This document shows, one piece after another, positions 10,249 through 18,701 of a stretch of DNA of 64,000 bases (its first letter is position 1; each line of letters opens with the position of its first letter). The notes beneath the pieces were generated by a model. The model searched no databases. It had not been told where the DNA came from and worked only from the letters and a program-made list of their open reading frames with translations. The stretch lies in assembly GCA_019358855.1 (NCBI GenBank), contig JAHHII010000004.1, positions 124,001-188,000 of the forward strand, written 5' to 3'. The DNA comes from Timaviella obliquedivisa GSE-PSE-MK23-08B (GTDB lineage: Bacteria > Cyanobacteriota > Cyanobacteriia > Elainellales > Elainellaceae). Position numbers and translations under genes: made by a program.

Positions 10249-11436
10249 TTAGGAATAATCTCGTCCTCGCCATTGCTTAGGGCTGCGAAGTGATGACAAA
10301 AAGATGCGATAAACAGCTGCCGGATCAGCTAGCGGTGATAGCCAAAATGTCCAAGAAGCTGGTGCTTGGCTGAAGTCGTATGAAGGAGCGATCGCTTTAC
10401 ACAACGCAAACCGCATTGCTACCAAGGCTCCATTGACTCCTAACGCTAGCCAAGCTAACAAGGGCGCATATCCTAGCCCGATACTGACTAGCAGCAGTAA
10501 GACTATGACGATTGGTAGCCCTTGAACTGCCAGCAGAAAACCTAAATCTCCCCACTTTTGCCCCACGCTAGAGGCATCTTTCAAATCGAGCGATCGCCCC
10601 CACTCACGCCAAGTTTCTGCCATGCCCTCGTACATGCGCACTTTCAAAACATTTGCGCCATCCAAAAAACCAACCTTTGCCCCTTGCCTGGCGGCATACC
10701 GTGCCAGCGTCACATCATCGCAGAACGAGCTTTTAGCAACGGTATAGCCGTTAAGGGAAACAAGGAGCGATCGACGGCACAGAAAACACTGCCCATTTGC
10801 CATAACCCGCTCCGCCCCATCGGCGATCGCTCCGGTTGCCCCAAAACGATAGACCAGCGTCATCAACAGTGCAGGCTGCAACCAAAGTTCGCCTAAGCCC
10901 TCCAAAATAAATTGGGGCGATAGTGAGATTAAGTCATATCCTTCTTGCTCAGCCGTTGCAATCAAGCTTGCTACTAGTCCCGGCTGCGGTTGCGTATCAG
11001 CATCAATGCCTAAGACCCATTCACTGCCCTCGGAACTGTGAAGAAAACCCGTATGCAGCGCCCAAGGACGACCCACCCATCCCTGAGGCAGGGGATCATC
11101 TATCATGAGCCGAAAGCGTGGATCGGAACGCTGAGCCGTCTTTACTAAAGCTCCTGTGCCATCTTGAGAACGGCTGTCAACCACAATAATTTCGCGGACT
11201 TCGTAACTTTGTCGGGTCAGACCTGCCAAACAAGGGCTAATTCTTGCTGCTTCGTTCAGTGTCGGCACAACGATGCTGACCTGCCCCAACTGGTCAGGCG
11301 TTGCGGGTTGAGGCTTCAGGGGTGGATGACGACGAGGCGCTTGTAGTAAGCGCGATAAGAGAATGGCGATCGCGGGCATTTGCAGCAGCAGCAGCAATAA
11401 GCTGAACGCTCCAACCAAGGTCAATATATTTTGCAC
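10249..11436 (-). CDS. cruG: Carotenoid 2'-O-glycosyltransferase, CruG-like (GT2)
   Basis: 395 residues: an N-terminal hydrophobic anchor, a GT2 domain (VSIVVPTLNEAARISPCLAG; acidic metal motif in GIDADTQPQPG; GQCFLCRRSLL) and a C-terminal membrane region. In Synechococcus PCC 7002, CruG attaches the sugar at the 2' position of myxol, and it lies beside cruF as here. The start is GTG at 11436 without a strong ribosome-binding site. cruF ends 74 bp upstream on the same strand, so a cruF-cruG operon is likely. Assignment to CruG rather than a generic GT2 enzyme rests mostly on this neighbour. Confidence 0.78.
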   Translation of the reverse strand: MQNILTLVGAFSLLLLLLQMPAIAILLSRLLQAPRRHPPLKPQPATPDQLGQVSIVVPTLNEAARISPCLAGLTRQSYEVREIIVVDSRSQDGTGALVKTAQRSDPRFRLMIDDPLPQGWVGRPWALHTGFLHSSEGSEWVLGIDADTQPQPGLVASLIATAEQEGYDLISLSPQFILEGLGELWLQPALLMTLVYRFGATGAIADGAERVMANGQCFLCRRSLLVSLNGYTVAKSSFCDDVTLARYAARQGAKVGFLDGANVLKVRMYEGMAETWREWGRSLDLKDASSVGQKWGDLGFLLAVQGLPIVIVLLLLVSIGLGYAPLLAWLALGVNGALVAMRFALCKAIAPSYDFSQAPASWTFWLSPLADPAAVYRIFLSSLRSPKQWRGRDYS

Positions 11437-11510
11437 AGTAGTAAATCATTCAAAAGGACTGAGAGCCGATCGCCCACAGTCCCCTAAACTTATAACGATT
11501 TTGGACGATC

Positions 11511-12425
11511 CTAAGCAGCAATTCTTTGTTTTGCAGACTGAGCCTCGTCAGTAATAGCCCCTTCAACAACCGCGAGTGGTGCGATCGCACTGAGTTCAAC
11601 AGTTTGCCCCAACTTCCAACACACGATAGCCGGAGCGACCCCTAGCACAAGACCCAACAGCACCGGAATCCAGAACCCTGCCGCCAGGCTCATCACCATG
11701 GCAAAGACAAAATTACCGAGATAGACCACTAAGGGCAAGTTAAGATGAGCCGGCTGTAGAGTAATCGCTTGTTTGCGCCATAGAACAGCCGCCACTGAGA
11801 TAAAAACGCATCCTGTGCCCATCCAACCAACAAAATTTTGGTAGGGCATTCCAAAAAATGCGCCTGGTTGATGCCAGTACCAGAAAGGCATTGCTGTCTG
11901 GCTCATGGCTGGGTCGAGCACAAAGTCCCACGAAGTTAGCATTAATGCGCCAAAGCCGATCGCGCTGACTTGTCCCAGCCAGCCTAGCTTTTTGTCTAAG
12001 CCTGCCTTTGCTAACAAGTAAGAGCAAAGACCCAAGTAGAACCAAGATAGCGGAATCGTAAACGGCACTAGTCCAGCAATTTTGTAACCCAGCCCACTGA
12101 GATAGCTGTAATTTCCAAAAGGAAACCCAGTGCTAGTTCCCAATAGTTCGCTAGTTAAAGAAATGCCCACCGCAGGCACCATAAATACCAGCCAGTTTCG
12201 TAGACCCAATGTGCGATAGGCGTAAAGGGCAACGGCGATCGTTCCTAGCAAAATGTAAACCACTCCGCCACCCGCCATACTCCACCCAAATAAAGTAGAA
12301 CCCGCAGGCAACAGAGCTAGAAGCTCAGGATGGGGCATCACGACCAAAAGCCCTGCTAAGCCAAAAGCCATCGCAACCAAATGTCCTATCAAACAATAGC
12401 GTTCAACTTTAACCCACTGATCCAT
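11511..12425 (-). CDS. cruF: Carotenoid 1',2'-hydratase CruF (DUF422 family)
   Basis: 304 residues from the ATG at 12425, chosen because GGAG lies eight bases upstream; the open frame continues 31 codons further but without family-like sequence. An integral membrane protein with about eight helices, matching the carotenoid-hydratase DUF422 family (ELLGTSTGFPFGNYSYL; PLSWFYLGLCSYLL; SWDFVLDPAM). CruF adds water across the psi end group of gamma-carotene-type carotenoids, the step before 2' glycosylation in myxol glycoside synthesis. It is co-directional with the CruG-like glycosyltransferase. Confidence 0.88.
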   Translation of the reverse strand: MDQWVKVERYCLIGHLVAMAFGLAGLLVVMPHPELLALLPAGSTLFGWSMAGGGVVYILLGTIAVALYAYRTLGLRNWLVFMVPAVGISLTSELLGTSTGFPFGNYSYLSGLGYKIAGLVPFTIPLSWFYLGLCSYLLAKAGLDKKLGWLGQVSAIGFGALMLTSWDFVLDPAMSQTAMPFWYWHQPGAFFGMPYQNFVGWMGTGCVFISVAAVLWRKQAITLQPAHLNLPLVVYLGNFVFAMVMSLAAGFWIPVLLGLVLGVAPAIVCWKLGQTVELSAIAPLAVVEGAITDEAQSAKQRIAA

Positions 12426-12677
12426 TACAGATTCTCCAAAAATGGCTGCTTTAAAAATCCTTCTTAACGGTAGGCTCTGTAGAGCCAAAGTTAATGACGT
12501 ATTGAATACGTTAACCAATGTGCCTTTGCAAAAGGTTACTGCAAAATTATAAGTTTTGTAAATTTATGAAGCAAGAAAATTATCATCTTGATCAAAAATC
12601 TGCTGACTCAAACGACGCTATAGGGACACATCACGTATAGACTTTAGGGGATATTCTCTACCTTTTGGCGATCGCAA

Positions 12678-13838
12678 ATGACTGGCGTTGTATTGGCAAT
12701 CTTGGTGTTACTGATAGCCTTAGGCTGGCTGTTTGTGGAAAAACAGTATCGCAGCCGTCCGGGCAACGCCCTAGAGGCGACCTCTGGAGCATGGGATATT
12801 AACACCGATCGCCCTGATCAGTACAGACTAGTCGGCAACCTGGAATTAATCAACCACACCCGCCATTTTGAGATTATGGTGCCTGAGCTAACAGCTGAGG
12901 TAAAGTTGCTTTCCAAAGGCAGCTTAGAAGGAATTATGCCAAAGGTTCAAGTCATCTCCAAGCATCCTGATGCAGAAGCCCGTCCTGATGGCTACTGGTT
13001 CGGATACATCGTCAAGCGCAAGCCGACCTACTTTCAGGTGGCGATCGAGATAAATGGACAAAACCTTACTGAACTCCAAGCCGCTTGGGTCAAAGTTCAC
13101 TACATGACCTATGGCCCTGGAGGACGACTCCCCAAAACCCGCCATATTATCATTCCTTTAAAGTTTCCAACTCCCAATGCTGTTCAGCGCTGGCGACCTA
13201 CTCCAATTGCTGATGTTTTACCCGTCCGCACGCACCTCCTGACGCATTTAGACACTCCGGTCGAAATCGTTAAACGCTACGTTCAGCCCCATGCCCAACC
13301 TGGAGATATCATCACCCTTGGTGAAACGCCTGTAGCACTGATGCAGGGGCGATTTCGCCATCCTTCGGATATCAAACCTGGTTGGGTAGCTCGCCGGATT
13401 TGCTACTACTTTATGCCTACCTCTAGCCTAGCAACGGCTTGTGGGTTGCAGGCTCTGGTCGATATTGTCGGGGCTAGACGGGTACTAGGAGCGTTTTTGG
13501 TAGGAGCGATCGCCAAAAAGCTGCTCAATAAACCCGGCGTTTTTTACCAACTGGCTGGAGAACAAGCTCGTCTGATTGATGATGTCACAGGGACCTTGCC
13601 TCCCTACGACCAGTTTATTGTTCTGGGCCCTCACGATCCTCAGGAGGTTGTGAATCAAATTCAGAAGGAAACTGGACTGGCTGCTGCTGTGGTAGACGTG
13701 AACGATTTGAAAGCAGTTAAAATACTAGCAGCAACTGCTGATGTTCCTCCAGGCTTCTTAGAACAAGCGCTCATTAGCAACCCAGCAGGCAATGCTGATG
13801 AACAAACGCCTTTAGTGCTGATCCGTCCCAACCCCTAG
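12678..13838 (+). CDS. F420-0:gamma-glutamyl ligase-like (CofE-family) protein
   Basis: 386 residues with an N-terminal membrane anchor (VVLAILVLLIALGWLFVEKQY). The C-terminal two thirds resemble CofE-type F420-0:gamma-glutamyl ligases (PVRTHLLT, GDIITLGETPVALMQGR, IDDVTGTLPPYDQFIVLGP, AAVVDVNDLKAVKILAAT). Cyanobacteria are not generally known to make the F420 tail, so the real substrate is unknown and the added N-terminal domain (residues ~30-180) is unlike canonical CofE. A GNAT gene starts 19 bp downstream; the pair plus ruvX probably form one transcript. Confidence 0.7.
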   Translation: MTGVVLAILVLLIALGWLFVEKQYRSRPGNALEATSGAWDINTDRPDQYRLVGNLELINHTRHFEIMVPELTAEVKLLSKGSLEGIMPKVQVISKHPDAEARPDGYWFGYIVKRKPTYFQVAIEINGQNLTELQAAWVKVHYMTYGPGGRLPKTRHIIIPLKFPTPNAVQRWRPTPIADVLPVRTHLLTHLDTPVEIVKRYVQPHAQPGDIITLGETPVALMQGRFRHPSDIKPGWVARRICYYFMPTSSLATACGLQALVDIVGARRVLGAFLVGAIAKKLLNKPGVFYQLAGEQARLIDDVTGTLPPYDQFIVLGPHDPQEVVNQIQKETGLAAAVVDVNDLKAVKILAATADVPPGFLEQALISNPAGNADEQTPLVLIRPNP

Positions 13839-13857
13839 GATTAATCCTCATAAACGC

Positions 13858-15054
13858 ATGACTTCAGCCAATCCTCAAAGTTCGACCGTGACGATTCGCC
13901 CTTTCCAGTACCGCGATCTGGAAGATATCGATCGCCTCCTCACTGAAGAAATGGAGCGACAGGGCGGTGATGCCGAACACCTGAAGCAAGAAGCTCAGCA
14001 ACTCCGGCAGCGCTATGGGTTGCTAAAAATTCTGAGTCTCTTTCCCAATCCTCTTCAGCATTCCTTCTGCGCCTATGTAGCAGAACTCAACGGTCAACTT
14101 TGCGGGATGGTTCAAGTCTCGCCCTTTAACCGCACTCGTAGCACTTGGCGGGTCGATCGCGTTTTAGTGGGTTGCGTTAAACTCGCGGCTGGCAGCCCAC
14201 CGCTGATGCTAGACGTGGGCACTCAACTATTGCGTCACTGTTTCCAAACCATTTGGGAAGCGCGGACTTGGCTCATTGAGGCAGATGTGAATGATAAGGA
14301 CACCCTGGCGCTCTATCGGCACAATGGGTTTCAGCAATTGGCGCGGATGACCTACTGGGCGATCGCGCCTGATATCCTTCCTGCTCTGGCTGAACGTGAG
14401 CCAGATTTGCCTAACCTGCTACCCGTTAGCAATGCCGATGCCAGCCTGCTCCATCAGCTTGATACCGCCTCAATGCCGCCGCTGGTGCGACAAGTATTTG
14501 ATCGCCACGTGGTAGACTTCAAAACCAGCCTTTTCAGCAAAATTACCGGAGGGATAAAGCCACGGTTTGCGCCCACTCAGCGCATTAGCGGCTACGTTTT
14601 TGAACCCCAACGCAAAGCAGCGATCGGGTACTTCAAAATCCAGCTTTGCCGCAACGGTAGCCAACCCCATGTGGCACAACTTACCGTTCATCCGGCATAC
14701 ACCTGGCTCTACCCTGAGCTATTGGCGCAGATGGCAAGGCACACCAAAGACTTACCAGCCCAATCTTTGCGACTCGCTTCCTCGGACTATCAATCAGAGC
14801 GCGAGGAATACCTGGAACAAATTGGGGCGGTTCGGATGGAGCACACTTTAATGATGTCGCGATCGGTGTGGCACAAATTACGCGAATCTAAGTTTGTCCT
14901 AGATAACTCTTTGTCTGAAGTTCTTCAAGGATTCCAGACGCAGCGCAAACCGATTCCGGGGCGTTTTTCACCCACGTCTCCAGAGTCTCCTAACCGCATT
15001 GACATTAAGCCCTCTAAAAGTTCTAAGCCTGATCTTTTCAACGATCCCCTGTAA
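13858..15054 (+). CDS. GNAT-family N-acetyltransferase
   Basis: 398 residues. The N-terminal half (TIRPFQYRDLEDIDRLLTEE, CGMVQVSPFN, LDVGTQLLRHCFQTIWEART, DKDTLALYRHNGFQQL) follows the GNAT fold: beta1-alpha1, the acetyl-CoA loop region and the NxxAxxLYxxxGF-like end. The C-terminal half (from ~190) looks like a second, diverged GNAT-type domain (AIGYFKIQLCRNG...VAQLTVHPAYTWLYPELLAQM). The tail is low-complexity Ser/Pro. Substrate unknown. It lies 19 bp after the CofE-like gene, and its TAA stop overlaps the ATG of ruvX by one base. Confidence 0.8.
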   Translation: MTSANPQSSTVTIRPFQYRDLEDIDRLLTEEMERQGGDAEHLKQEAQQLRQRYGLLKILSLFPNPLQHSFCAYVAELNGQLCGMVQVSPFNRTRSTWRVDRVLVGCVKLAAGSPPLMLDVGTQLLRHCFQTIWEARTWLIEADVNDKDTLALYRHNGFQQLARMTYWAIAPDILPALAEREPDLPNLLPVSNADASLLHQLDTASMPPLVRQVFDRHVVDFKTSLFSKITGGIKPRFAPTQRISGYVFEPQRKAAIGYFKIQLCRNGSQPHVAQLTVHPAYTWLYPELLAQMARHTKDLPAQSLRLASSDYQSEREEYLEQIGAVRMEHTLMMSRSVWHKLRESKFVLDNSLSEVLQGFQTQRKPIPGRFSPTSPESPNRIDIKPSKSSKPDLFNDPL

Positions 15055-15533
15055 TGTCCTTGCAAGCGAGTCATCTTCGGCAACCTATCCAGATTTCGGC
15101 ATTAGGGCTGGATGTAGGCAGAAAGCGAATTGGGGTAGCGGGTTGCGACGGCACAGGGTTAATTGCCACTGGACTCACCACCGTGGAGCGACAATCTTTT
15201 CAACAAGATGTAGAGGCGCTGCGGCAGTGGGTCGAAGCGCGGCAGGTGCAGATTTTGGTGATTGGCTTGCCTTATCATCTAAACGGTGAATTGGGTTCAC
15301 AGGCAAGACAGGTACAGAAGTTTGCCAACCGTCTCTCGAAGGCTCTAGATCTTCCTGTCGAGTACGTAGACGAGCGCTTAACCTCAGTCCTTGCCGAAGA
15401 GTTAATTCAGGCAGAAAAACTATCGCTTCAACATCATAAAAGCTTGATCGATCGCAAAGCAGCCGCTATTATCCTGCAACAATGGTTAGATCAGCGACGT
15501 GCTGCTTCGCAGATACCGCAAGAGTCGCCCTAA
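15054..15533 (+). CDS. ruvX: Putative pre-16S rRNA nuclease / Holliday junction resolvase-like YqgF
   Basis: 159 residues of the YqgF/RuvX RNase H-like fold. Seen are GLDVGRKRIGVA (first catalytic Asp), QILVIGLPYHLNGELGSQA, LPVEYVDERLTS (second acidic site) and the final DRKAAAIILQQWLDQ helix with the last Asp. Members process the 5' end of 16S rRNA in bacteria. The ATG overlaps the GNAT stop by one base (TAATG), implying translational coupling. The last residues after LDQRR are encoded by a copy of a dispersed repeat (15501-15529), so this tail is probably not ancestral. Confidence 0.9.
   Translation: MSLQASHLRQPIQISALGLDVGRKRIGVAGCDGTGLIATGLTTVERQSFQQDVEALRQWVEARQVQILVIGLPYHLNGELGSQARQVQKFANRLSKALDLPVEYVDERLTSVLAEELIQAEKLSLQHHKSLIDRKAAAIILQQWLDQRRAASQIPQESP
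15501..15529 (-). repeat. Dispersed 25-30 bp repeat, copy B (inside ruvX)
   Basis: The minus strand reads GGCGACTCTTGCGGTATCTG followed by CGAAGCAGC. It overlaps the last codons of ruvX and supplies its C-terminal residues AASQIPQES. It is closely related to copies at 1204-1233 and 23605-23630. Confidence 0.6.
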
Positions 15534-15659
15534 TCTCTGCAAATTCAGCCTGAAATAAAAAATCGCTTCATTGATCAAAAAAATTCAAAAATGACTTAAC
15601 CTTATTGCGAGATACTGGGAAATGAATTCCGAGAAACGCGTTGGAAAAAAGAGGAAGTG

Positions 15660-16247
15660 ATGGAAGAAGATTTAGTGACAATGACCTTGAAGGACGAAGA
15701 CGGGCGATCGATCCTGTGCCAAGTCGAAAATACCTTAAAAGTCCAGGGCAAAGAATATGTCTTGCTTCTACCCATTGACACGCCCATCGAAATTTTTGCA
15801 TGGGCAGAAGACGAAGAGGATGCAGACGAAGAAGGTGAAATGCTCGTTGATATCGATGAAGAAGAGCTAGAGGATGTTTTCGCTACTGCCAGAGCCGTCT
15901 TAGCAGAACAAGATTTAATCCTGAACCGCACTGCCCTTACCTTAACCGCCAGCGGTGAAATTCCTGAGGTTGAAGAAGACGATATCATAGCCCTGGATAT
16001 TGAAGATCCTGAAGGCAAGTTCAACATGGAGCAGTTTCAACAGCTTGCTGCGTTCTTTTTTGAAGAGCAAGAGTATGTCGTTTGCACACCGCTTGATCCT
16101 CTTCTATTTTTTGCCAAAATTAACGCCCAAGGCGAACCCCAACTTCTCTCTCCTGAAGAGTTTCAAGAGCTAGTGGAACTTGATGAATTTAAGGCGCTTC
16201 AAGCTCAATTAGAGAGTGAAGCCGAAGATTTTGAAGATGAAAACTAA
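15660..16247 (+). CDS. DUF3727 family acidic protein
   Basis: 195 residues from ATG 15660; GAGG at 15651-15654 fits this start better than the GTG three bases earlier. It is highly acidic with two beta-rich repeats: LVTMTLKDEDGRSILCQVENTLKVQGKEYVLLLP at the front, and a second block around EQEYVVCTPLDPLLFFAKI. These are linked by a long Asp/Glu-rich stretch (residues 50-70). It corresponds to the cyanobacterial/plant DUF3727 family, function unknown. It sits 29 bp before mltG and is likely co-transcribed with it. Confidence 0.8.
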   Translation: MEEDLVTMTLKDEDGRSILCQVENTLKVQGKEYVLLLPIDTPIEIFAWAEDEEDADEEGEMLVDIDEEELEDVFATARAVLAEQDLILNRTALTLTASGEIPEVEEDDIIALDIEDPEGKFNMEQFQQLAAFFFEEQEYVVCTPLDPLLFFAKINAQGEPQLLSPEEFQELVELDEFKALQAQLESEAEDFEDEN

Positions 16248-16276
16248 CAAAATTCACGGTTAGCCCCTGATCAATC

Positions 16277-17377
16277 ATGAAGATTGCTTCCCGATTCTCT
16301 AAATGGTTCTTTTTCCTAGCTGTATTCCCTGTCACCGTTGGATTCTGTGGTTGGCAGGGTTGGTCGTGGTGGAGTTGGGCAAGCGCACCGCCGATCGCAG
16401 GTGCAGTCGCGCCTACCGAAAAAAATGCAGTTCAAATTGAAATTCCTCAAGGTGCAGCCGCCCAAGAAATTGGTGAGACTCTGAAGGCAGCCGGATTAAT
16501 TCGGTCTATTGATGCTTGGAACCTATGGACTCGCTGGCAAACTTTGCAAAACCGTGAGGGTAGTTTTCAAGCCGGAGCTTATGAACTCTCGCCTAATCAG
16601 CCGTTAGAAGCGATCGCCAACACCATTTGGCAAGGCAAAATTACTGAACAAAGCTTTACGATTCCTGAAGGCTGGTCGATGGTGCAAATGGCAGACTACC
16701 TGGCTGGGCAAGGGCTATTTTCTAAGGAAGAATTTTTAGCCGCCGTCCAACAGGTGCCGCGCGATCGCTATCCCTGGCTACCCGAAGGCATTCCTCATCT
16801 AGAAGGATTCCTCTATCCTGATACTTATAAGCTTCCCACTGGAGAAGTTAGCCCACCCGTCGTCATTAATCAAATGCTCGATCGCTTTGAGCAAACTGCC
16901 TTACCCATTTATCAACAGGCACAGGGTAAAACCTCTTATACGCTGCTTCAGTGGGTAATCTTATCTAGCATCGTTGAAAAAGAAGCCGTCGTCAGCACCG
17001 AGCGTCCGCAGATTGCCAGCGTCTTTGCCCGCAGGCTGCGAGAGAATATTCCTTTAGGCTCAGACCCTACTGTGGAATACGCTCTAGGAATTCGCCAAAC
17101 GGTTGAACAGCCCCTGACCTACGCGCAAGTACAAACGCCATCGCCTTACAATACCTACATCAATGCAGGGTTGCCACCTACGCCCATCTCCAGCCCCGGT
17201 ATCGCAAGTCTTGAAGCTTCTACCGCTCCCGCCAATACTGAGTTCTTGTACTTTGTCGCTCGCTACGATGGCACCCATGTGTTTAGCAAAACTCTGGCTG
17301 AACATGAAGCGGCACAGGTAGCGATTCAAGATGGGGTCGCTGCTCAGAATAAAGAAAAGCCTGGAACCATAAACTAG
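16277..17377 (+). CDS. mltG: Endolytic murein transglycosylase MltG (YceG-like)
   Basis: 366 residues. One N-terminal membrane helix (FFFLAVFPVTVGFCGWQGW) anchors it to the plasma membrane. Next is a LysM-like segment (VQIEIPQGAAAQEIGETLKAAGLI) and the YceG catalytic domain with LEGFLYPDTYKL, LLQWVILSSIVEKEAV (catalytic Glu in the IVEKE motif) and NTYINAGLPPTPISSPG. MltG cleaves nascent glycan strands and helps set peptidoglycan chain length. Length and motif order are normal for the family. Confidence 0.93.
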   Translation: MKIASRFSKWFFFLAVFPVTVGFCGWQGWSWWSWASAPPIAGAVAPTEKNAVQIEIPQGAAAQEIGETLKAAGLIRSIDAWNLWTRWQTLQNREGSFQAGAYELSPNQPLEAIANTIWQGKITEQSFTIPEGWSMVQMADYLAGQGLFSKEEFLAAVQQVPRDRYPWLPEGIPHLEGFLYPDTYKLPTGEVSPPVVINQMLDRFEQTALPIYQQAQGKTSYTLLQWVILSSIVEKEAVVSTERPQIASVFARRLRENIPLGSDPTVEYALGIRQTVEQPLTYAQVQTPSPYNTYINAGLPPTPISSPGIASLEASTAPANTEFLYFVARYDGTHVFSKTLAEHEAAQVAIQDGVAAQNKEKPGTIN

Positions 17378-17687
17378 CCATTTATCAAGAAAAATCTTCA
17401 ACGAGAACTTTCAAGAAGAAAGGTGGTCAGCACATCAGAAAATGATAGCGGCGATCGCCCTTTGGAAGTCTCTAGACAGATTGGAGAGTGTGAGAGAATC
17501 TAATAGAGGTTCAGGTATTTCTACCATCAGGTAGGGAACAGTAGGTACATCTCTAGGGATAAGGTTTAATTAAGCACGACCTAACTAGATTTACAACCTG
17601 TTTAACTCAAAAGATCTATTGAGCCTTGCCATTAGAGCGCTTCTATCCAACCGTTCATAACCACCTTCAGGCTTTCCTCATTTATTC
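17378..17687. other. Intergenic region mltG-yqeG, no gene seen
   Basis: I see no tRNA, terminator hairpin with T tract or conserved small ORF. One HIP1 octamer lies near 17450, and the second half is AT-richer and may carry the promoter of the following gene. Confidence 0.5.
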
Positions 17688-18236
17688 ATGTTGTCTAAAC
17701 CTTCCCGTATGAACTGGGGTAAACTCTTACAACCAGATTTAATGCTAGGTAATTCAGTTCTTACTCTGACTCCAGAGGTTTTGCAACAGCATAATCTTAA
17801 AGGATTGGTTTTGGATGTAGACGATACCCTCGTACCGTTCAGTATGCCTGAAGCCTCTGAGGAACTGCGGCAGTGGGTCGAACTGCTGCGACCTACCGTA
17901 GAACTTTGGTTGGTGAGCAACAATCTTAGCCAAAATCGCATTAGTCGAATTGCCCGTTCCCTGAACCTGCCTTATATTTTGGGGGCACGCAAGCCTTCCC
18001 GCCGAAAGTTACGACAGGCTACAGAAGCTATGAATTTACCCGTACATCAAATTGCCATGGTGGGCGATCGCTTATTTACTGATGTTCTGGCGGGCAATCG
18101 GCTTGGCATGTTTACCGTTTTGGTGGAACCCATGCTCAACCCCGCGCGGAAGAAACAGCGTTACCACATCCGCAACTTTGAGGTATGGCTTTCTCAAATT
18201 TTGGGCGCGACTCTGTCTCCTAAAGAAGAGCTTTGA
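17688..18236 (+). CDS. YqeG family HAD IIIA-type phosphatase
   Basis: 182 residues with all four HAD motifs: LVLDVDDTLVP (nucleophile and acid/base Asp), LVSNN (motif II), ARKPSRRKL (motif III Lys) and AMVGDRLFTDVLAGNRLG (motif IV). The YqeG/YrrB subfamily contains mitochondrial PTPMT-like and phosphatidylglycerophosphate phosphatases, so a lipid phosphatase role is possible but unproven. The ATG at 17688 has no clear ribosome-binding site; an in-frame ATG at 17709 gives MNWGKLLQPD, which fits homologues equally well. Confidence 0.85.
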   Translation: MLSKPSRMNWGKLLQPDLMLGNSVLTLTPEVLQQHNLKGLVLDVDDTLVPFSMPEASEELRQWVELLRPTVELWLVSNNLSQNRISRIARSLNLPYILGARKPSRRKLRQATEAMNLPVHQIAMVGDRLFTDVLAGNRLGMFTVLVEPMLNPARKKQRYHIRNFEVWLSQILGATLSPKEEL

Positions 18237-18520
18237 TTCTCCTTAAGAAGAGATTTGGCACTCATAAAAGTAATACTTCTCAACATGTTGCAAAATCTAA
18301 ACACAAATATAAAAATAAAGTTAAGGAAATCTTCGGGATCTGACATCACTGATATTCTAATTTCAGTAAGAGATTAAAGGGGTCAGCCAATTTTAGACCC
18401 TTGCCTGTTAAAACTTATTTATTTGTAGAGCGCTAGCCTTCACTGATAGAGGGGTGGCGCTCTATAGCTTTGTCCCTCTTTGTCCTTTGTTCCTCAATCT
18501 CTATCAGATCTTTACTTTCA

Positions 18521-18670
18521 GAGGATGTCTGAGAAGTATCAAGGATTCTTATACTCGCCCCCCAACCCCCCATTCTGGGGGACTTCCGCACCAGTCCTCC
18601 TTCAAAGTCCCCCAGAATGGGGAATTTAGGGGGCGGATCGGATAACAATCTAGACTTCTCAGACATCCTC
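18521..18670. mobile_element. MITE-like inverted-repeat element upstream of proB
   Basis: Perfect 17-bp terminal inverted repeats: GAGGATGTCTGAGAAGT at 18521-18537 and its complement at 18654-18670; an imperfect match continues outward for another ~12 bp. Inside is a second inverted pair built from the C/G-rich blocks CCCCCATTCTGGGGGACTT and AAGTCCCCCAGAATGGGG. The element is ~150 bp, has no coding capacity, and ends 31 bp before the proB ATG. The inner C/G-rich block resembles a repeat I recall as common in cyanobacterial genomes. The rest of the 18237-18701 spacer shows nothing else but a GGGTC/GACCC pair near 18379-18400. Confidence 0.7.
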
Positions 18671-18701
18671 TCAGATAAGATCGAGGAAAATCCGCCGCTT
18701 T

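Noticed and set aside
15602-16027. Minus-strand Ser-rich open frame opposite the DUF3727 gene
   Set aside because: Serine runs are the antisense reading of acidic codons; no start signal.
17378-17687. tRNA or small RNA gene in the mltG-yqeG spacer
   Set aside because: No cloverleaf, CCA end or terminator hairpin could be drawn.
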